DNA from: an uncultured Flavobacteriales bacterium
GTDB taxonomy: Bacteria > Bacteroidota > Bacteroidia > Flavobacteriales_G > Salibacteraceae
DNA length: 64,000 nt
NCBI GenBank assembly: GCA_937121175.1
Contig: CAKZKD010000004.1
Coordinates: forward strand, 186,001 to 250,000
Direction: 5' to 3'
Each line of letters begins with the position of its first letter. The stretch's first letter is position 1. Below the pieces are notes generated by a model. The model made no database searches. It was not told the origin of the DNA and was given only the letters and a program-made list of their open reading frames with translations. Position numbers and translations under genes: made by a program. Shown here one piece after another: positions 17,081 to 26,986 of this stretch.

Positions 17081-17148
17081 AAAAGATAAATATAGAAAGG
17101 AAAACGGTAATTTGACGATAAGGTTGTGCTTCACCTTAATTATTGTGC

Positions 17149-17760
17149 TTAGTAACACTTGCAATCGTAAGAGAAATGCATCTTGCATTCCGGAACATAA
17201 TCTTGAATTTCTTCCTGCATTTCTCTTTTCACTGGATTTACACGCATGTCTAAGTATCTCAAATTATATAATTCATCCATTGTTCCTGGTAAATCAATTA
17301 ACCGGTTTGCCCAAATATCAAGAACTTCCAATTGTGCCAATTGTCCCAAACTTTTGTCAATTTCCCATAAAAAGTTATTGCTTGCTTTTAACACAACAAG
17401 ATTGGTCAAGTTACCAAGAGTTTCAGTGATATAATTGATTTCATTTTTGCTTAAAATGAGCACTCTCAACTGAGTTAATGTACCTAGTTCAGCAGGAAAT
17501 GTGTCTAGTTTGTTTTTTGATAAATCTAAATACTGAAGGTTTTTACATTGATAAACTATTGCTGGAATAGTTTTAAGTTTCTTCTTTTTTAGCTCAATTC
17601 GAATAACAGATTCAGGTTTTTTTTCCATTTCTTCAATGGAATTGAACACCTGAACAGTGTCCAACTCTTCGAGAGAAAGTAATTGTTGGCAATATGATTC
17701 TTGGTAAGTAAGAAAAATTAGGAGGCTAGCGCAAAAGAGCCTGACACCTTGCTTTATCAT
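17149..17760 (-). CDS. Secreted leucine-rich-repeat protein
   Basis: ATG 17760 gives 203 residues with a signal peptide (MIKQGVRLFCASLLIFLTYQ). About five LRRs with a 23-residue period follow (NLQYLDLSKNKLDTFPAEL, QLRVLILSKNEINYITETL, NLVVLKASNNF, QLEVLDIWANRLIDLPGTM, NLRYLDMRVNPV), then a C-terminal segment with three cysteines. It is probably a periplasmic or surface protein-binding scaffold; the partner is unknown. The start overlaps the end of ribF by 35 nt, so it is cotranscribed with ribF. Confidence 0.8.
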   Translation of the reverse strand: MIKQGVRLFCASLLIFLTYQESYCQQLLSLEELDTVQVFNSIEEMEKKPESVIRIELKKKKLKTIPAIVYQCKNLQYLDLSKNKLDTFPAELGTLTQLRVLILSKNEINYITETLGNLTNLVVLKASNNFLWEIDKSLGQLAQLEVLDIWANRLIDLPGTMDELYNLRYLDMRVNPVKREMQEEIQDYVPECKMHFSYDCKCY

Positions 17761-18655
17761 TTTGCAGTTGGGAAATAAGTTGCTCAACATTTTCAAATTT
17801 ATTTTCGTCTCTTATTTTTTCTATTAGATGGAGACTGATTCGTTTTCCATACAAATCCTTATCCAAATCAAAGATATTCACTTCAATGGTTCGCTTACCG
17901 GAATCATTAACGCTGGGTCTGACACCAATATTTAGCATTCCTTTGTAAGTACGACTCTCAATGAACACTTCAACTGCATAAACGCCATTGGGTGGTATTA
18001 TTTTATAATGACTTCCTACATCTAAGTTTGCAGTGCGAAATCCCAAGGTGCGCCCAAGTTGCTCACCTTTAACCACATCACCCGACAATAAAAATGGATG
18101 ACCAAGAAAATGACTAGCCGTTTTCATATCCCCTATTTCAATTGCAGCTCTAATTTTTGTTGAACTAACTCGAGTTTCCTTAAACTCTTGTGCTTCAATC
18201 TGTTCAACATCAAATTCGTAGAGATGCGCTAATTCAACTAAATCTTCAAAAGTCCCCTCCCTATTTCTGCCAAAATGATGATCATACCCAATAATAAGTT
18301 TCTTAACACCAAGTTGATTTACCAAAATATCTCGTACGAATTCAACAGAATTTAAACGAGAAAACTCTCTACTAAAAGGATGAATAATTAAGTGGTCTAA
18401 ACCGGACTTATCCAACAAGTCAATTTTTTCTTCTTGTGTATTTAGCATTTTAAGGTCATTGTTCTCGGGAAACAAAACCATTCTAGGATGTGGATAGAAA
18501 GTGAGCAAAACAGATTCACCATTTATCTTTTTTGCTTCTCGATTTAATTGATTTAAAATGAATGAATGTCCCAAGTGAACACCATCAAATGTTCCTACAG
18601 TAGCTACTGTATTTTCTCTTTGCTTAAATTCTTGAATACTTGAATAAACTTTCAA
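17726..18655 (-). CDS. ribF: Bifunctional riboflavin kinase/FAD synthetase
   Basis: The protein has 309 residues, the normal length. N-terminal FAD synthetase: VGTFDGVHLGH (about residues 20-30), TFYPHPRMVLFP, GYDHHFGRNREG, and SSTKIRAAIEIGDM. C-terminal riboflavin kinase domain: LGRTLGFRTANLD and the KGMLNIGVRPSV, RTIEVNIFD strands. It phosphorylates riboflavin to FMN and adenylylates FMN to FAD. It is the first gene of a three-gene minus-strand run (ribF, LRR protein, barrel). It is divergent from atpD. Confidence 0.96.
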   Translation of the reverse strand: MKVYSSIQEFKQRENTVATVGTFDGVHLGHSFILNQLNREAKKINGESVLLTFYPHPRMVLFPENNDLKMLNTQEEKIDLLDKSGLDHLIIHPFSREFSRLNSVEFVRDILVNQLGVKKLIIGYDHHFGRNREGTFEDLVELAHLYEFDVEQIEAQEFKETRVSSTKIRAAIEIGDMKTASHFLGHPFLLSGDVVKGEQLGRTLGFRTANLDVGSHYKIIPPNGVYAVEVFIESRTYKGMLNIGVRPSVNDSGKRTIEVNIFDLDKDLYGKRISLHLIEKIRDENKFENVEQLISQLQNDKARCQALLR

Positions 18656-18787
18656 TTTTTTTTCTATGCTTTTTTATCAACCAATCAACTCACGTAATAC
18701 TCATAAAATCAATGGATTACACCAGAAACGAACATCACTTGTTAGAACCCCAAAAATAGACATATATAAATATCCAAATTCCATTAA

Positions 18788-20365
<1,578 letters not shown>

Positions 20366-20391
20366 TGACTTTTGTAAATCAATAAAATATT

Positions 20392-20625
20392 ATGCAAATA
20401 GAAATTCTTACAGCAGACAATAGCATTTTTTCAGGTGAGGCATCAGTTGCTAATTTCCCAGGAAAAGATGGTTCTTTTGGTGTTATGAATGACCATGCCC
20501 CAATGATTGCTGCGCTTCAAAAAGGTAATATAGTTGTAACCACAACAAGTGGCGAGCAAACCTTTGAAGTTCAAGGCGGGGTAGTTGAAGTCCTCAAGAA
20601 TAAGGTAATTGTACTTGCGGAGTAA
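20392..20625 (+). CDS. atpC: F1Fo ATP synthase subunit epsilon (short form)
   Basis: The protein has 77 residues: only the N-terminal beta-sandwich (IEILTADNSIFSGEASVANFPGKDGSFGVMNDHAPMIAAL). The C-terminal two-helix inhibitory arm of longer epsilon subunits is absent, as in other Bacteroidota, so ATPase inhibition by that arm is not expected. It is last in the unit and is followed by a strong intrinsic terminator. Confidence 0.95.
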   Translation: MQIEILTADNSIFSGEASVANFPGKDGSFGVMNDHAPMIAALQKGNIVVTTTSGEQTFEVQGGVVEVLKNKVIVLAE

Positions 20626-20664
20626 ATTCATTTTTGTAGTTAATAATTAATTAATTCCGCATTG

Positions 20665-20690
20665 AAAGGGACCTTCGGGTCCCTTTTTTA
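20665..20690 (+). terminator. Intrinsic terminator of atpDC
   Basis: Nine-pair stem AAAGGGACC/GGTCCCTTT with a TTCG tetraloop, followed by a T-run. It lies 40 nt after the atpC stop. Confidence 0.92.
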
Positions 20691-20738
20691 TTTCCATTAG
20701 ATTAGTATTCATCAAGTTCACTATACTTGCGGTACATT

Positions 20739-21569
20739 ATGAAAGACAGAAATACGACGGCACTTCAAAACAAAATTCATGAAGTGATTTTTGGACACAA
20801 AACTTTCGCAGGAAAGTTTTTTGACATTGTTCTTTTACTTTTCATTCTGCTAAGTGTTGCGGTTTTAATGCTTGACAGTGTAGCCTCAATCGACAAAGAA
20901 TACGGTTACATTTTAAACGGTATGGAGTGGGGGTTTACAATTTTTTTCACCCTTGAGTATGCCTTAAGAGTCTATTCTGCTCGCAATCCAGTTAAGTACA
21001 TTACCAGTTTTTTTGGAGTTATTGATTTACTCTCAATACTACCTACTTATCTGGGCATATTCATGACTGGTTCGCATTATTTACAAGTTATCAGAACATT
21101 CAGATTACTGAGAGTATTTAGAATTTTAGGACTTTCCACATACGTAGGTCAAGCAACCGTACTTCTCGAAGGACTAAAACAAAGTCGTCAAAAAATAATT
21201 GTTTTTTTCGGAGTTGTTTTAAGCATCAACGTGCTCATTGGCACACTCATGTTTTTGATAGAAGGGCCACCAAATGGATTTACAAGCATTCCCAGAAGTA
21301 TATACTGGGCCATAGTGACTATGACTACGGTTGGTTATGGAGACATTGCACCACAAACCACATTAGGACAAACAATCGCTGCATTTGCAATGATTATTGC
21401 TTACGCAATTATTGCTGTTCCTACAGGCATTGTTACCTTAAATATGAAAGAGGCACAGGACAAGAAAAATGCTGAGCAAAAAGGTAAAAAATCATTTTGC
21501 GAAAATTGCGAGACTCCTCACGCTTCACCATCTCCTAATTTCTGTCCCAATTGCGGAAATAAGCTTTAG
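20739..21569 (+). CDS. Voltage-gated K+ channel with C-terminal zinc ribbon
   Basis: ATG 20739 gives 276 residues with six membrane helices. S4 carries spaced arginines (RTFRLLRVFRILGL, about residues 119-132), so it is voltage-gated type. The pore helix is followed by the K+ filter TVGYGD (about 197-202). After S6 a Lys-rich linker leads to a zinc ribbon, CENC and CPNC (Cys about 254, 257, 269, 272), at the very end. The ribbon presumably caps or tetramerises the cytosolic side, or makes gating metal- or redox-sensitive; that is inference. It stands between the atpC terminator and a T9SS protein; trkAH lies 2 kb downstream. Confidence 0.9.
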   Translation: MKDRNTTALQNKIHEVIFGHKTFAGKFFDIVLLLFILLSVAVLMLDSVASIDKEYGYILNGMEWGFTIFFTLEYALRVYSARNPVKYITSFFGVIDLLSILPTYLGIFMTGSHYLQVIRTFRLLRVFRILGLSTYVGQATVLLEGLKQSRQKIIVFFGVVLSINVLIGTLMFLIEGPPNGFTSIPRSIYWAIVTMTTVGYGDIAPQTTLGQTIAAFAMIIAYAIIAVPTGIVTLNMKEAQDKKNAEQKGKKSFCENCETPHASPSPNFCPNCGNKL

Positions 21570-21629
21570 GCTTTACTAATTATTATTACTAGCTTACATT
21601 CTCCGTTAGAAACTTTGATTGTTAATTAT

Positions 21630-21637
21630 TAGTTTTG
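21630..21637 (+). promoter_or_regulatory. Candidate -7 box (TAGTTTTG) of the TIG-domain gene
   Basis: TAGTTTTG fits TAnnTTTG and ends 22 nt before the ATG at 21660, in a 90-nt gap. Confidence 0.5.
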
Positions 21638-21659
21638 ACGAAACTCAAAAAATCTCATT

Positions 21660-22616
21660 ATGAAAAGAAAAGCTTTACTCTTATTATCTATCGTATTTAT
21701 TTGCGCAGGTGCAATTGCCCAAGATTTGGCAGTTGATAGTTTACATGTTCAAACTAAATACAGTGGTAGCTGGGAATATATAGAAAACGATACAATTCAA
21801 ACTAATGACTCACTGATAGTTGAAATTAAGTTAACTAACATCGGAAGTGGGCTTTTTAACCCAGGAGACTCGATCAAATTTGGAATGTCTGCTGGAGGAG
21901 TTGCAATAGGAAGTGATTTTAATGTTGCTGTTACTAAAAATCTAGTTCCAAGTAGAAGTGAAATTCTTGAAATCAAAAATGGTTTTACTTTTCCTGCTGA
22001 ATTAGGAGCAGTTGATGTGTGTGTTTATGTCTTAGACTCAAAGCATGGAATTGGTGGCAATCGTTCGGATGATACGGTGTGTGCAAACTACAACATTTGG
22101 GACCGTGCTATAACCGTTCTTTCATACAGTCCCACTGAAGGAAAAGCAGGCGACGATGTTACAATCAAAGGTTCTTACTTTGGAAAAACGTCAGCAGACA
22201 ATGTGGTCAAAATTGGAGGGCAAACTGCAGATATAAAAAGTGCAACTGAAAATCAAATCGTTGCTACCATCTCTGTATTGGCTGTTACTGGAAAAGTTAC
22301 TGTTGAAGCAGCCGGACTTATCGGATCTAGTTCTGACGATTTTACTGTACTTGACGAAAATGGAAATGTAATATATCCTACTTCCATTGCAGAAACAGCA
22401 AAACTAACCTCGTTTACAGGTGTAATTGATGGCCAACTAGTGCTTAGTACATCTTCAGTTTCGCAAAATGTACGAATTATTGACTTGACAGGAAAAACAG
22501 TAAAAGAAATAAATGACATTCCTACTAATTCTGATTATAGCATTAACTTAAATGAACTTCAGGATGGAATTTACATTGCCACTTATGGTGATGAATTTTT
22601 CAAGTTTATAAAGTAA
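21660..22616 (+). CDS. T9SS type A cargo protein with IPT/TIG domain
   Basis: The protein has 318 residues. Order: signal peptide (MKRKALLLLSIVFICAGAIAQ); a CARDB-like adhesion domain with paired strands (VEIKLTNIGSGLFNPGD, VDVCVYVLD); an IPT/TIG domain (LSYSPTEGKAGDDVTIKGSYFGKTSADNVV..., about residues 158-236); and a C-terminal sorting domain (VRIIDLTGKTVKEI, NELQDGIYIATY, ending FFKFIK) of type A. It is expected to cross the outer membrane by T9SS and stay on the surface. Ligand unknown. It has its own promoter-like box and is followed by a terminator, so it is probably monocistronic. Confidence 0.82.
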   Translation: MKRKALLLLSIVFICAGAIAQDLAVDSLHVQTKYSGSWEYIENDTIQTNDSLIVEIKLTNIGSGLFNPGDSIKFGMSAGGVAIGSDFNVAVTKNLVPSRSEILEIKNGFTFPAELGAVDVCVYVLDSKHGIGGNRSDDTVCANYNIWDRAITVLSYSPTEGKAGDDVTIKGSYFGKTSADNVVKIGGQTADIKSATENQIVATISVLAVTGKVTVEAAGLIGSSSDDFTVLDENGNVIYPTSIAETAKLTSFTGVIDGQLVLSTSSVSQNVRIIDLTGKTVKEINDIPTNSDYSINLNELQDGIYIATYGDEFFKFIK

Positions 22617-22640
22617 TTCATAGATAATATCCGGTTTACA

Positions 22641-22673
22641 AAAAAACCCTCTCGAATTTCGAGAGGGTTTTTT
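22641..22673 (+). terminator. Intrinsic terminator after the TIG-domain gene
   Basis: A long inverted repeat, AAAAAACCCTCTCGAA against TTCGAGAGGGTTTTTT, with a T-run on the right arm and an A-run on the left, so it could work in both directions. It lies 25 nt after the stop at 22616. Confidence 0.92.
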
Positions 22674-22701
22674 ATTTTAGTCTTTTACTAAAACAAAACT
22701 C

Positions 22702-23265
22702 ATGACAGCACAAGAAGCGCTAACGGCACTCAAAGAAGGAAATAAAAAATACGTTTCAGACTCATTAGAACACAACCATTCTGATTCGAACCGACGAGAT
22801 AGCCAGACAGGTGGCCAAGCACCTTTCGCAATAATCTTGAGTTGCGCTGACAGCCGTGTGGTGCCTGAATTAGTCTTTGACCAAGGCATCGGCGATGTTT
22901 TCGTGATTAGAGTTGCTGGCAACACAGCTAACCCATCTTCTACGGCTTCCATCGAGTATGCTGTGGCACATTTAGGGTCTAAATTAATAGTTGTTTTAGG
23001 ACATGAATCTTGTGGTGCATGCGGCGCTGCTATTGCTGGTGGAGATAATGGGCCAAACCTTAATCATTTGTTGAAATTTATTGAACCTGCGGTGGAGCAA
23101 ACTATAACAGGAGATGTAAATGATGTAGTAAGGATTAATGCATCGAACCAAGCTAAAGCCTTAGTGGATAGCTCAGCAATAATTCGTAATAGGGTTGAAA
23201 ACGGTGGGGTTGAAATCGTTACTGCATTTTACAATTTAAACGGTGGTAAAGTAGATTTTGAGTAA
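22702..23265 (+). CDS. Beta-class carbonic anhydrase
   Basis: It interconverts CO2 and bicarbonate in the cytosol. The protein has 187 residues. The zinc site is clear: SCADSRVVPE (Cys and the Asp-Arg dyad, about residues 50-59) and GHESCGACGAA (His and Cys). RVAGNTANPSSTASIEYAV is also conserved. No signal peptide. It begins just after a terminator, so its promoter must lie in the 28 nt between; no TAnnTTTG box is seen there. It is separated by 110 nt from trkA. Confidence 0.93.
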   Translation: MTAQEALTALKEGNKKYVSDSLEHNHSDSNRRDSQTGGQAPFAIILSCADSRVVPELVFDQGIGDVFVIRVAGNTANPSSTASIEYAVAHLGSKLIVVLGHESCGACGAAIAGGDNGPNLNHLLKFIEPAVEQTITGDVNDVVRINASNQAKALVDSSAIIRNRVENGGVEIVTAFYNLNGGKVDFE

Positions 23266-23344
23266 TCGCTACCTAACCATTGAGTTCTCTTTCATTTTCC
23301 CAAAACTTATGAGTTAAACCTCAATCGAAATGCATTAAACCAAC

Positions 23345-23352
23345 TAAATTTG
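23345..23352 (+). promoter_or_regulatory. Candidate -7 box (TAAATTTG) of trkA-trkH
   Basis: TAAATTTG fits TAnnTTTG and ends 23 nt before the trkA ATG at 23376. Confidence 0.55.
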
Positions 23353-23375
23353 CAGCCAATTCTCAACAGATCTGA

Positions 23376-24716
23376 ATGAAAATTATTGTAGCTGGAGCGG
23401 GTGAAGTCGGTGTTCATTTAGCTAAACTTCTTGCCAACGAGGCACAGGATATTATTCTAATTGACCTGGATAAAAAAAGACTGAAGTATGCCGAATCTCA
23501 TACCGATGTACTTATTTACAAAGGTGACGCTGCATCGGTACAGGTGCTTGAAGATGCAGGAATAAAAGAAGCGGATTTGTTAATAGCGGCAACAGATTCA
23601 GAAACGACCAACCTCACTATAACCATTTTAGGGAAACGACTCGGCGCAAAAAAAACAATAGCTCGAATTGCCAATACAGAACTTATTCAGAACTACGAAC
23701 GATTAAAATTTGACACACTTGGCATTGACTCTTTAATCTCACCTGAGAAGCTAGCGGTGGACGAAATTGAATTCCTAGTAAAACAATCCGCTTTTACCGA
23801 TGCTTTCCAATTTGAAAAAGGAAAATTAAACCTCATTGGAATTCATCTTGGAGACAATGCGCCCATTAGAGAAAAAACGATTAGAGAAGCGGCAAACCTT
23901 AACCCAAATCTAAACTTCATGGCCGTTGCCTTACATCGAGATGGGGAAACTATAATTCCAAGAGGAGATACCTTAATTAAGAAAGGTGATGATTGCTATT
24001 TCATCGCTCAAAAAGAAGGAATTCAACCTGTGCTTAACCTAACTGGAAACAAGTCTGTTTCTTTCAAAAACGTTATGATTTTAGGTGGAAGCAAAATTGG
24101 ACTTAAAACCGCCAAAGCCCTTTCGAAAGATTATAAGGTTAAATTGGTTGAGCAAAATAAAGACAAGGCCTTTGAATTGGCCGACCAACTTTCTAATGTT
24201 TTAGTGATTAATGGCGATTGTAGAGATGTTGAATTACTTGAAGAAGAGAACATTGAACAAATGGGTGTTTTTATTGCCGTAACTGGTAATAGCGAAACCA
24301 ATATTATGAGCTGTTTGGTAGCAAAAGCTCATGGAGTTCCTAAGACCATTGCATTAGTCGAAAACATGGAGTACATCCACCTATCCAAAACGGTTGGAAT
24401 AGATGTTTTTATCAATAAAAAAATCATTGCTGCCAGTAGTATTTTTCAATACGTTAGAAAAGGAAATGTGATTAGCTCAACTATGCTTCGAGGATTGAAT
24501 GCCGAAATTTATGATTACGAAGTAATGCCTGGTTCTAAGATTACAAAAAAATCAATTTGTGGCCTCAACTTCCCTAAATCTGCTGTCATTGGTGGTGCAG
24601 TTCGAAATGGAAAAACGCTAATAACCATGGGCGATTTTAAAGCGCAACCACACGATAAATTAATTGTTTTCTGTCTTCCTGGTTCAGTAAAGAAAGTTGA
24701 AGCTTTTTTCAAATAA
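23376..24716 (+). CDS. trkA: Trk potassium uptake regulator TrkA
   Basis: The protein has 446 residues with two tandem RCK modules, each a Rossmann NAD(H)-binding domain plus a TrkA-C domain. The first nucleotide motif is GAGEVG (about residues 7-12) with ILIDLDKKRL; the second is GGSKIG (about 232-237). It forms the cytosolic gating ring under TrkH and senses nucleotides. The trkH start lies 20 nt inside its 3' end, so the pair is translationally coupled. Confidence 0.95.
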   Translation: MKIIVAGAGEVGVHLAKLLANEAQDIILIDLDKKRLKYAESHTDVLIYKGDAASVQVLEDAGIKEADLLIAATDSETTNLTITILGKRLGAKKTIARIANTELIQNYERLKFDTLGIDSLISPEKLAVDEIEFLVKQSAFTDAFQFEKGKLNLIGIHLGDNAPIREKTIREAANLNPNLNFMAVALHRDGETIIPRGDTLIKKGDDCYFIAQKEGIQPVLNLTGNKSVSFKNVMILGGSKIGLKTAKALSKDYKVKLVEQNKDKAFELADQLSNVLVINGDCRDVELLEEENIEQMGVFIAVTGNSETNIMSCLVAKAHGVPKTIALVENMEYIHLSKTVGIDVFINKKIIAASSIFQYVRKGNVISSTMLRGLNAEIYDYEVMPGSKITKKSICGLNFPKSAVIGGAVRNGKTLITMGDFKAQPHDKLIVFCLPGSVKKVEAFFK

Positions 24717-26172
24717 TACACTCTTAAACTGGGGAATAATCCTCAATGTGCTCGGGCTGCTTTCTGCAATCAACGGATTGTTCATGTTGTTGTGTATCCC
24801 AATCTCAATAATTTATCAAGAGCCTGTAATTTACTCATTTATCCAATCTGGATTAGTCTGCTTTTTTATAGGTGCCGCGTTACTAGTAGCGACCAGAAAT
24901 CACGAAAAATCCATCAAAAAAAGAGAAGGATATTTAATCGTGACCTTAGGTTGGCTGATGCTTGCATTTACAGGTTCGCTCCCCTACTTCATCTCTGGAT
25001 ATATCCCTTACTACACCGATGCATTTTTTGAAACCATTTCAGGCTACACCACAACAGGCGCGACAATATTGAATGAAATAGAAACACTTCCAAAGTCAAT
25101 TCTATTCTGGAGAAGCATCACGCATTGGATTGGTGGAATGGGAATTATAGTGCTCACGATAGCAATACTTCCTATTTTAGGAATTGGAGGAATGCAGCTC
25201 TTCGTAGCGGAATCTCCTGGACCAAGTGCAGATAAATTACACCCAAGAATTAAAGAAACAGCCAAACGTCTTTGGGCAATTTATGTGTTACTCACCGGAC
25301 TTCAAACTGTTCTACTATTATTTGGTGGCATGACTGTTTTTGATGCCGTTAACCACGCTATGTCAACACTATCGACTGGCGGATTTTCTACAAAAAATGC
25401 AAGTATTGCTCATTACGAATCTCTTTACATACATTGGATAATTACCGTTTTCATGTTCATCGCGGGTATTAATTTTACGGTAACATACTTTGCTCTTAAA
25501 GGGAACGTAAAACGCTTAGTTAATAACGAAGAATTCAAGTATTACGCATTTGCCGCAATCGGAAGTTCCGTGTTAGTTTCAGTACTTATTTACATGTTAA
25601 ACGATTACAGTATTTCATCTGCAATTACAGAAGGCTTTTTTATGGTACTGGCGATTGGAACCAGCACAGGTTTTGTTACTGCCGATTATACCACATGGAC
25701 CCCAGTAGTTACGGTTATCTTTTTCTGGCTAATGTTTATGGGAGCTTCTGCCGGAAGTACTTCAGGTGGAGTTAAGGTAGTACGTCATCTTATCATCCTT
25801 AAAAACAGTATTTTAGAATTAAAAAAACTGATCCACCCTTCAGCAATTATTCCAGTAAAACTGAACAACAAGGCCGTTTCGAGCGATATTGTTTTTAATG
25901 TTCTTTCATTCTTTTTGTTATACCTCATCATCTTCATATTTGGCGCCGTATTTATGGCCAGCCTTGGATTGGATTTTAAAACTGCAATTGGTGCCTCAAT
26001 AGCTTGCATTGGCAATATCGGTCCAGGCTTGGGAGATGTTGGCCCCGTGCATAGTTATGCTAGTATTCCAAGCATAGGAAAGTGGTTTTTATCGTTTTTA
26101 ATGTTATTGGGAAGGTTGGAATTATTTACGGTTTTGGTACTTCTTACCCCCTTCTTTTGGAGAAAAAGTTAG
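24697..26172 (+). CDS. trkH: Trk potassium uptake channel subunit TrkH
   Basis: This membrane subunit passes K+. The protein has 491 residues, normal length. An in-frame stop at 24688-24690 limits the start, and no ATG precedes the first membrane helix; the best start is TTG at 24697, overlapping trkA by 20 nt. The four pore loops are seen as SGYTTTGAT, STLSTGGF, GTSTGF and GNIGPG. Its TAG interlocks with the stop of the next gene on the other strand (TTAG at 26169-26172). Confidence 0.94.
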   Translation: MKLFSNNTLLNWGIILNVLGLLSAINGLFMLLCIPISIIYQEPVIYSFIQSGLVCFFIGAALLVATRNHEKSIKKREGYLIVTLGWLMLAFTGSLPYFISGYIPYYTDAFFETISGYTTTGATILNEIETLPKSILFWRSITHWIGGMGIIVLTIAILPILGIGGMQLFVAESPGPSADKLHPRIKETAKRLWAIYVLLTGLQTVLLLFGGMTVFDAVNHAMSTLSTGGFSTKNASIAHYESLYIHWIITVFMFIAGINFTVTYFALKGNVKRLVNNEEFKYYAFAAIGSSVLVSVLIYMLNDYSISSAITEGFFMVLAIGTSTGFVTADYTTWTPVVTVIFFWLMFMGASAGSTSGGVKVVRHLIILKNSILELKKLIHPSAIIPVKLNNKAVSSDIVFNVLSFFLLYLIIFIFGAVFMASLGLDFKTAIGASIACIGNIGPGLGDVGPVHSYASIPSIGKWFLSFLMLLGRLELFTVLVLLTPFFWRKS

Positions 26173-26912
26173 TTCTTCTTTTTTCGTTTCATCCTTTTTT
26201 CGGGATCCTCATGAAAGAAATACCTAAAATCTAAAGTTAAGTAGTTGCCGTTCACCACTTCAAGCATTCGAACCGGAACAATAGATTGGTCCTGAGAATC
26301 GTAATCGTATTCCATCAAAAAACCATAAATCGGCGCAAATGGTCGATGAAACGTACCTCCAATATAAAAAATTCCAGACTTTTCAGTTCGATATTCCCAG
26401 CCTATGTTAGCCGATAGGAATGCTTGAATCCAAGAGTTTCTTCTGCCCTCCATAATGACTTGATTAGCATCTGAAAAAATAGCAACATCACTCGGAAATA
26501 AATCAACACCTCCACCAAAGGAAGCATCCATAAATATTTTTTTATCCAATTGAATATATACCAGACCCAATACTGGAATTTCGTAGCCCACTACTCCAAA
26601 CTCCTGGTTTAATGAAAAATCCCTGTCTGCATCATTTACCACTAAGGAAAAATTACGTTGTGTATGCGTAATTCCAGTTTCAAGACTAAATGTTTTATTG
26701 AATCCCTTGCGAACCACCATTCCTAAGTTGTAGCCAAACATTTTTGGAACCGAAAACTCTACTCCATCTTTTGTTTGAACTTCAGTAGATTCATTAATAA
26801 ATCCGCCCGAAATCATAGGTTTAAAGGTAAACCCGAAGGTAGTGAGCGACTCTTGCGCGAACAAGACATTCAGGCTAGTTAGTAGAAAAAGAAAAACAGT
26901 AAAATTTTTCAT
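26169..26912 (-). CDS. Outer-membrane beta-barrel protein
   Basis: ATG 26912 gives 247 residues with a signal peptide (MKNFTVFLFLLTSLNVLFAQ). Alternating strands rich in Gly and aromatics (YNLGMVVRKGFNKTFSLETGITHTQ, FMDASFGGGVDLF, FLSANIGWEYR) fit a small porin-like or OmpA-like barrel of the PorT/OMP_b-brl type. The C-terminus is very basic (RMKRKKKN). Function unknown. It is divergent from the AddA-like gene (74 nt). Confidence 0.72.
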   Translation of the reverse strand: MKNFTVFLFLLTSLNVLFAQESLTTFGFTFKPMISGGFINESTEVQTKDGVEFSVPKMFGYNLGMVVRKGFNKTFSLETGITHTQRNFSLVVNDADRDFSLNQEFGVVGYEIPVLGLVYIQLDKKIFMDASFGGGVDLFPSDVAIFSDANQVIMEGRRNSWIQAFLSANIGWEYRTEKSGIFYIGGTFHRPFAPIYGFLMEYDYDSQDQSIVPVRMLEVVNGNYLTLDFRYFFHEDPEKRMKRKKKN

Positions 26913-26986
26913 TAGCATCAAGCGAAAATAATCTTTTTAGAAAGCGAATAAAGTTATCTTAGCAATCGGTCAAATTAGCAGTATTA

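Noticed and set aside
20739-26172. K+ channel, carbonic anhydrase, trkA and trkH as one ion-homeostasis operon
   Set aside because: Two terminators (20665 and 22641) and separate promoter boxes divide the region; only trkA-trkH are clearly coupled.
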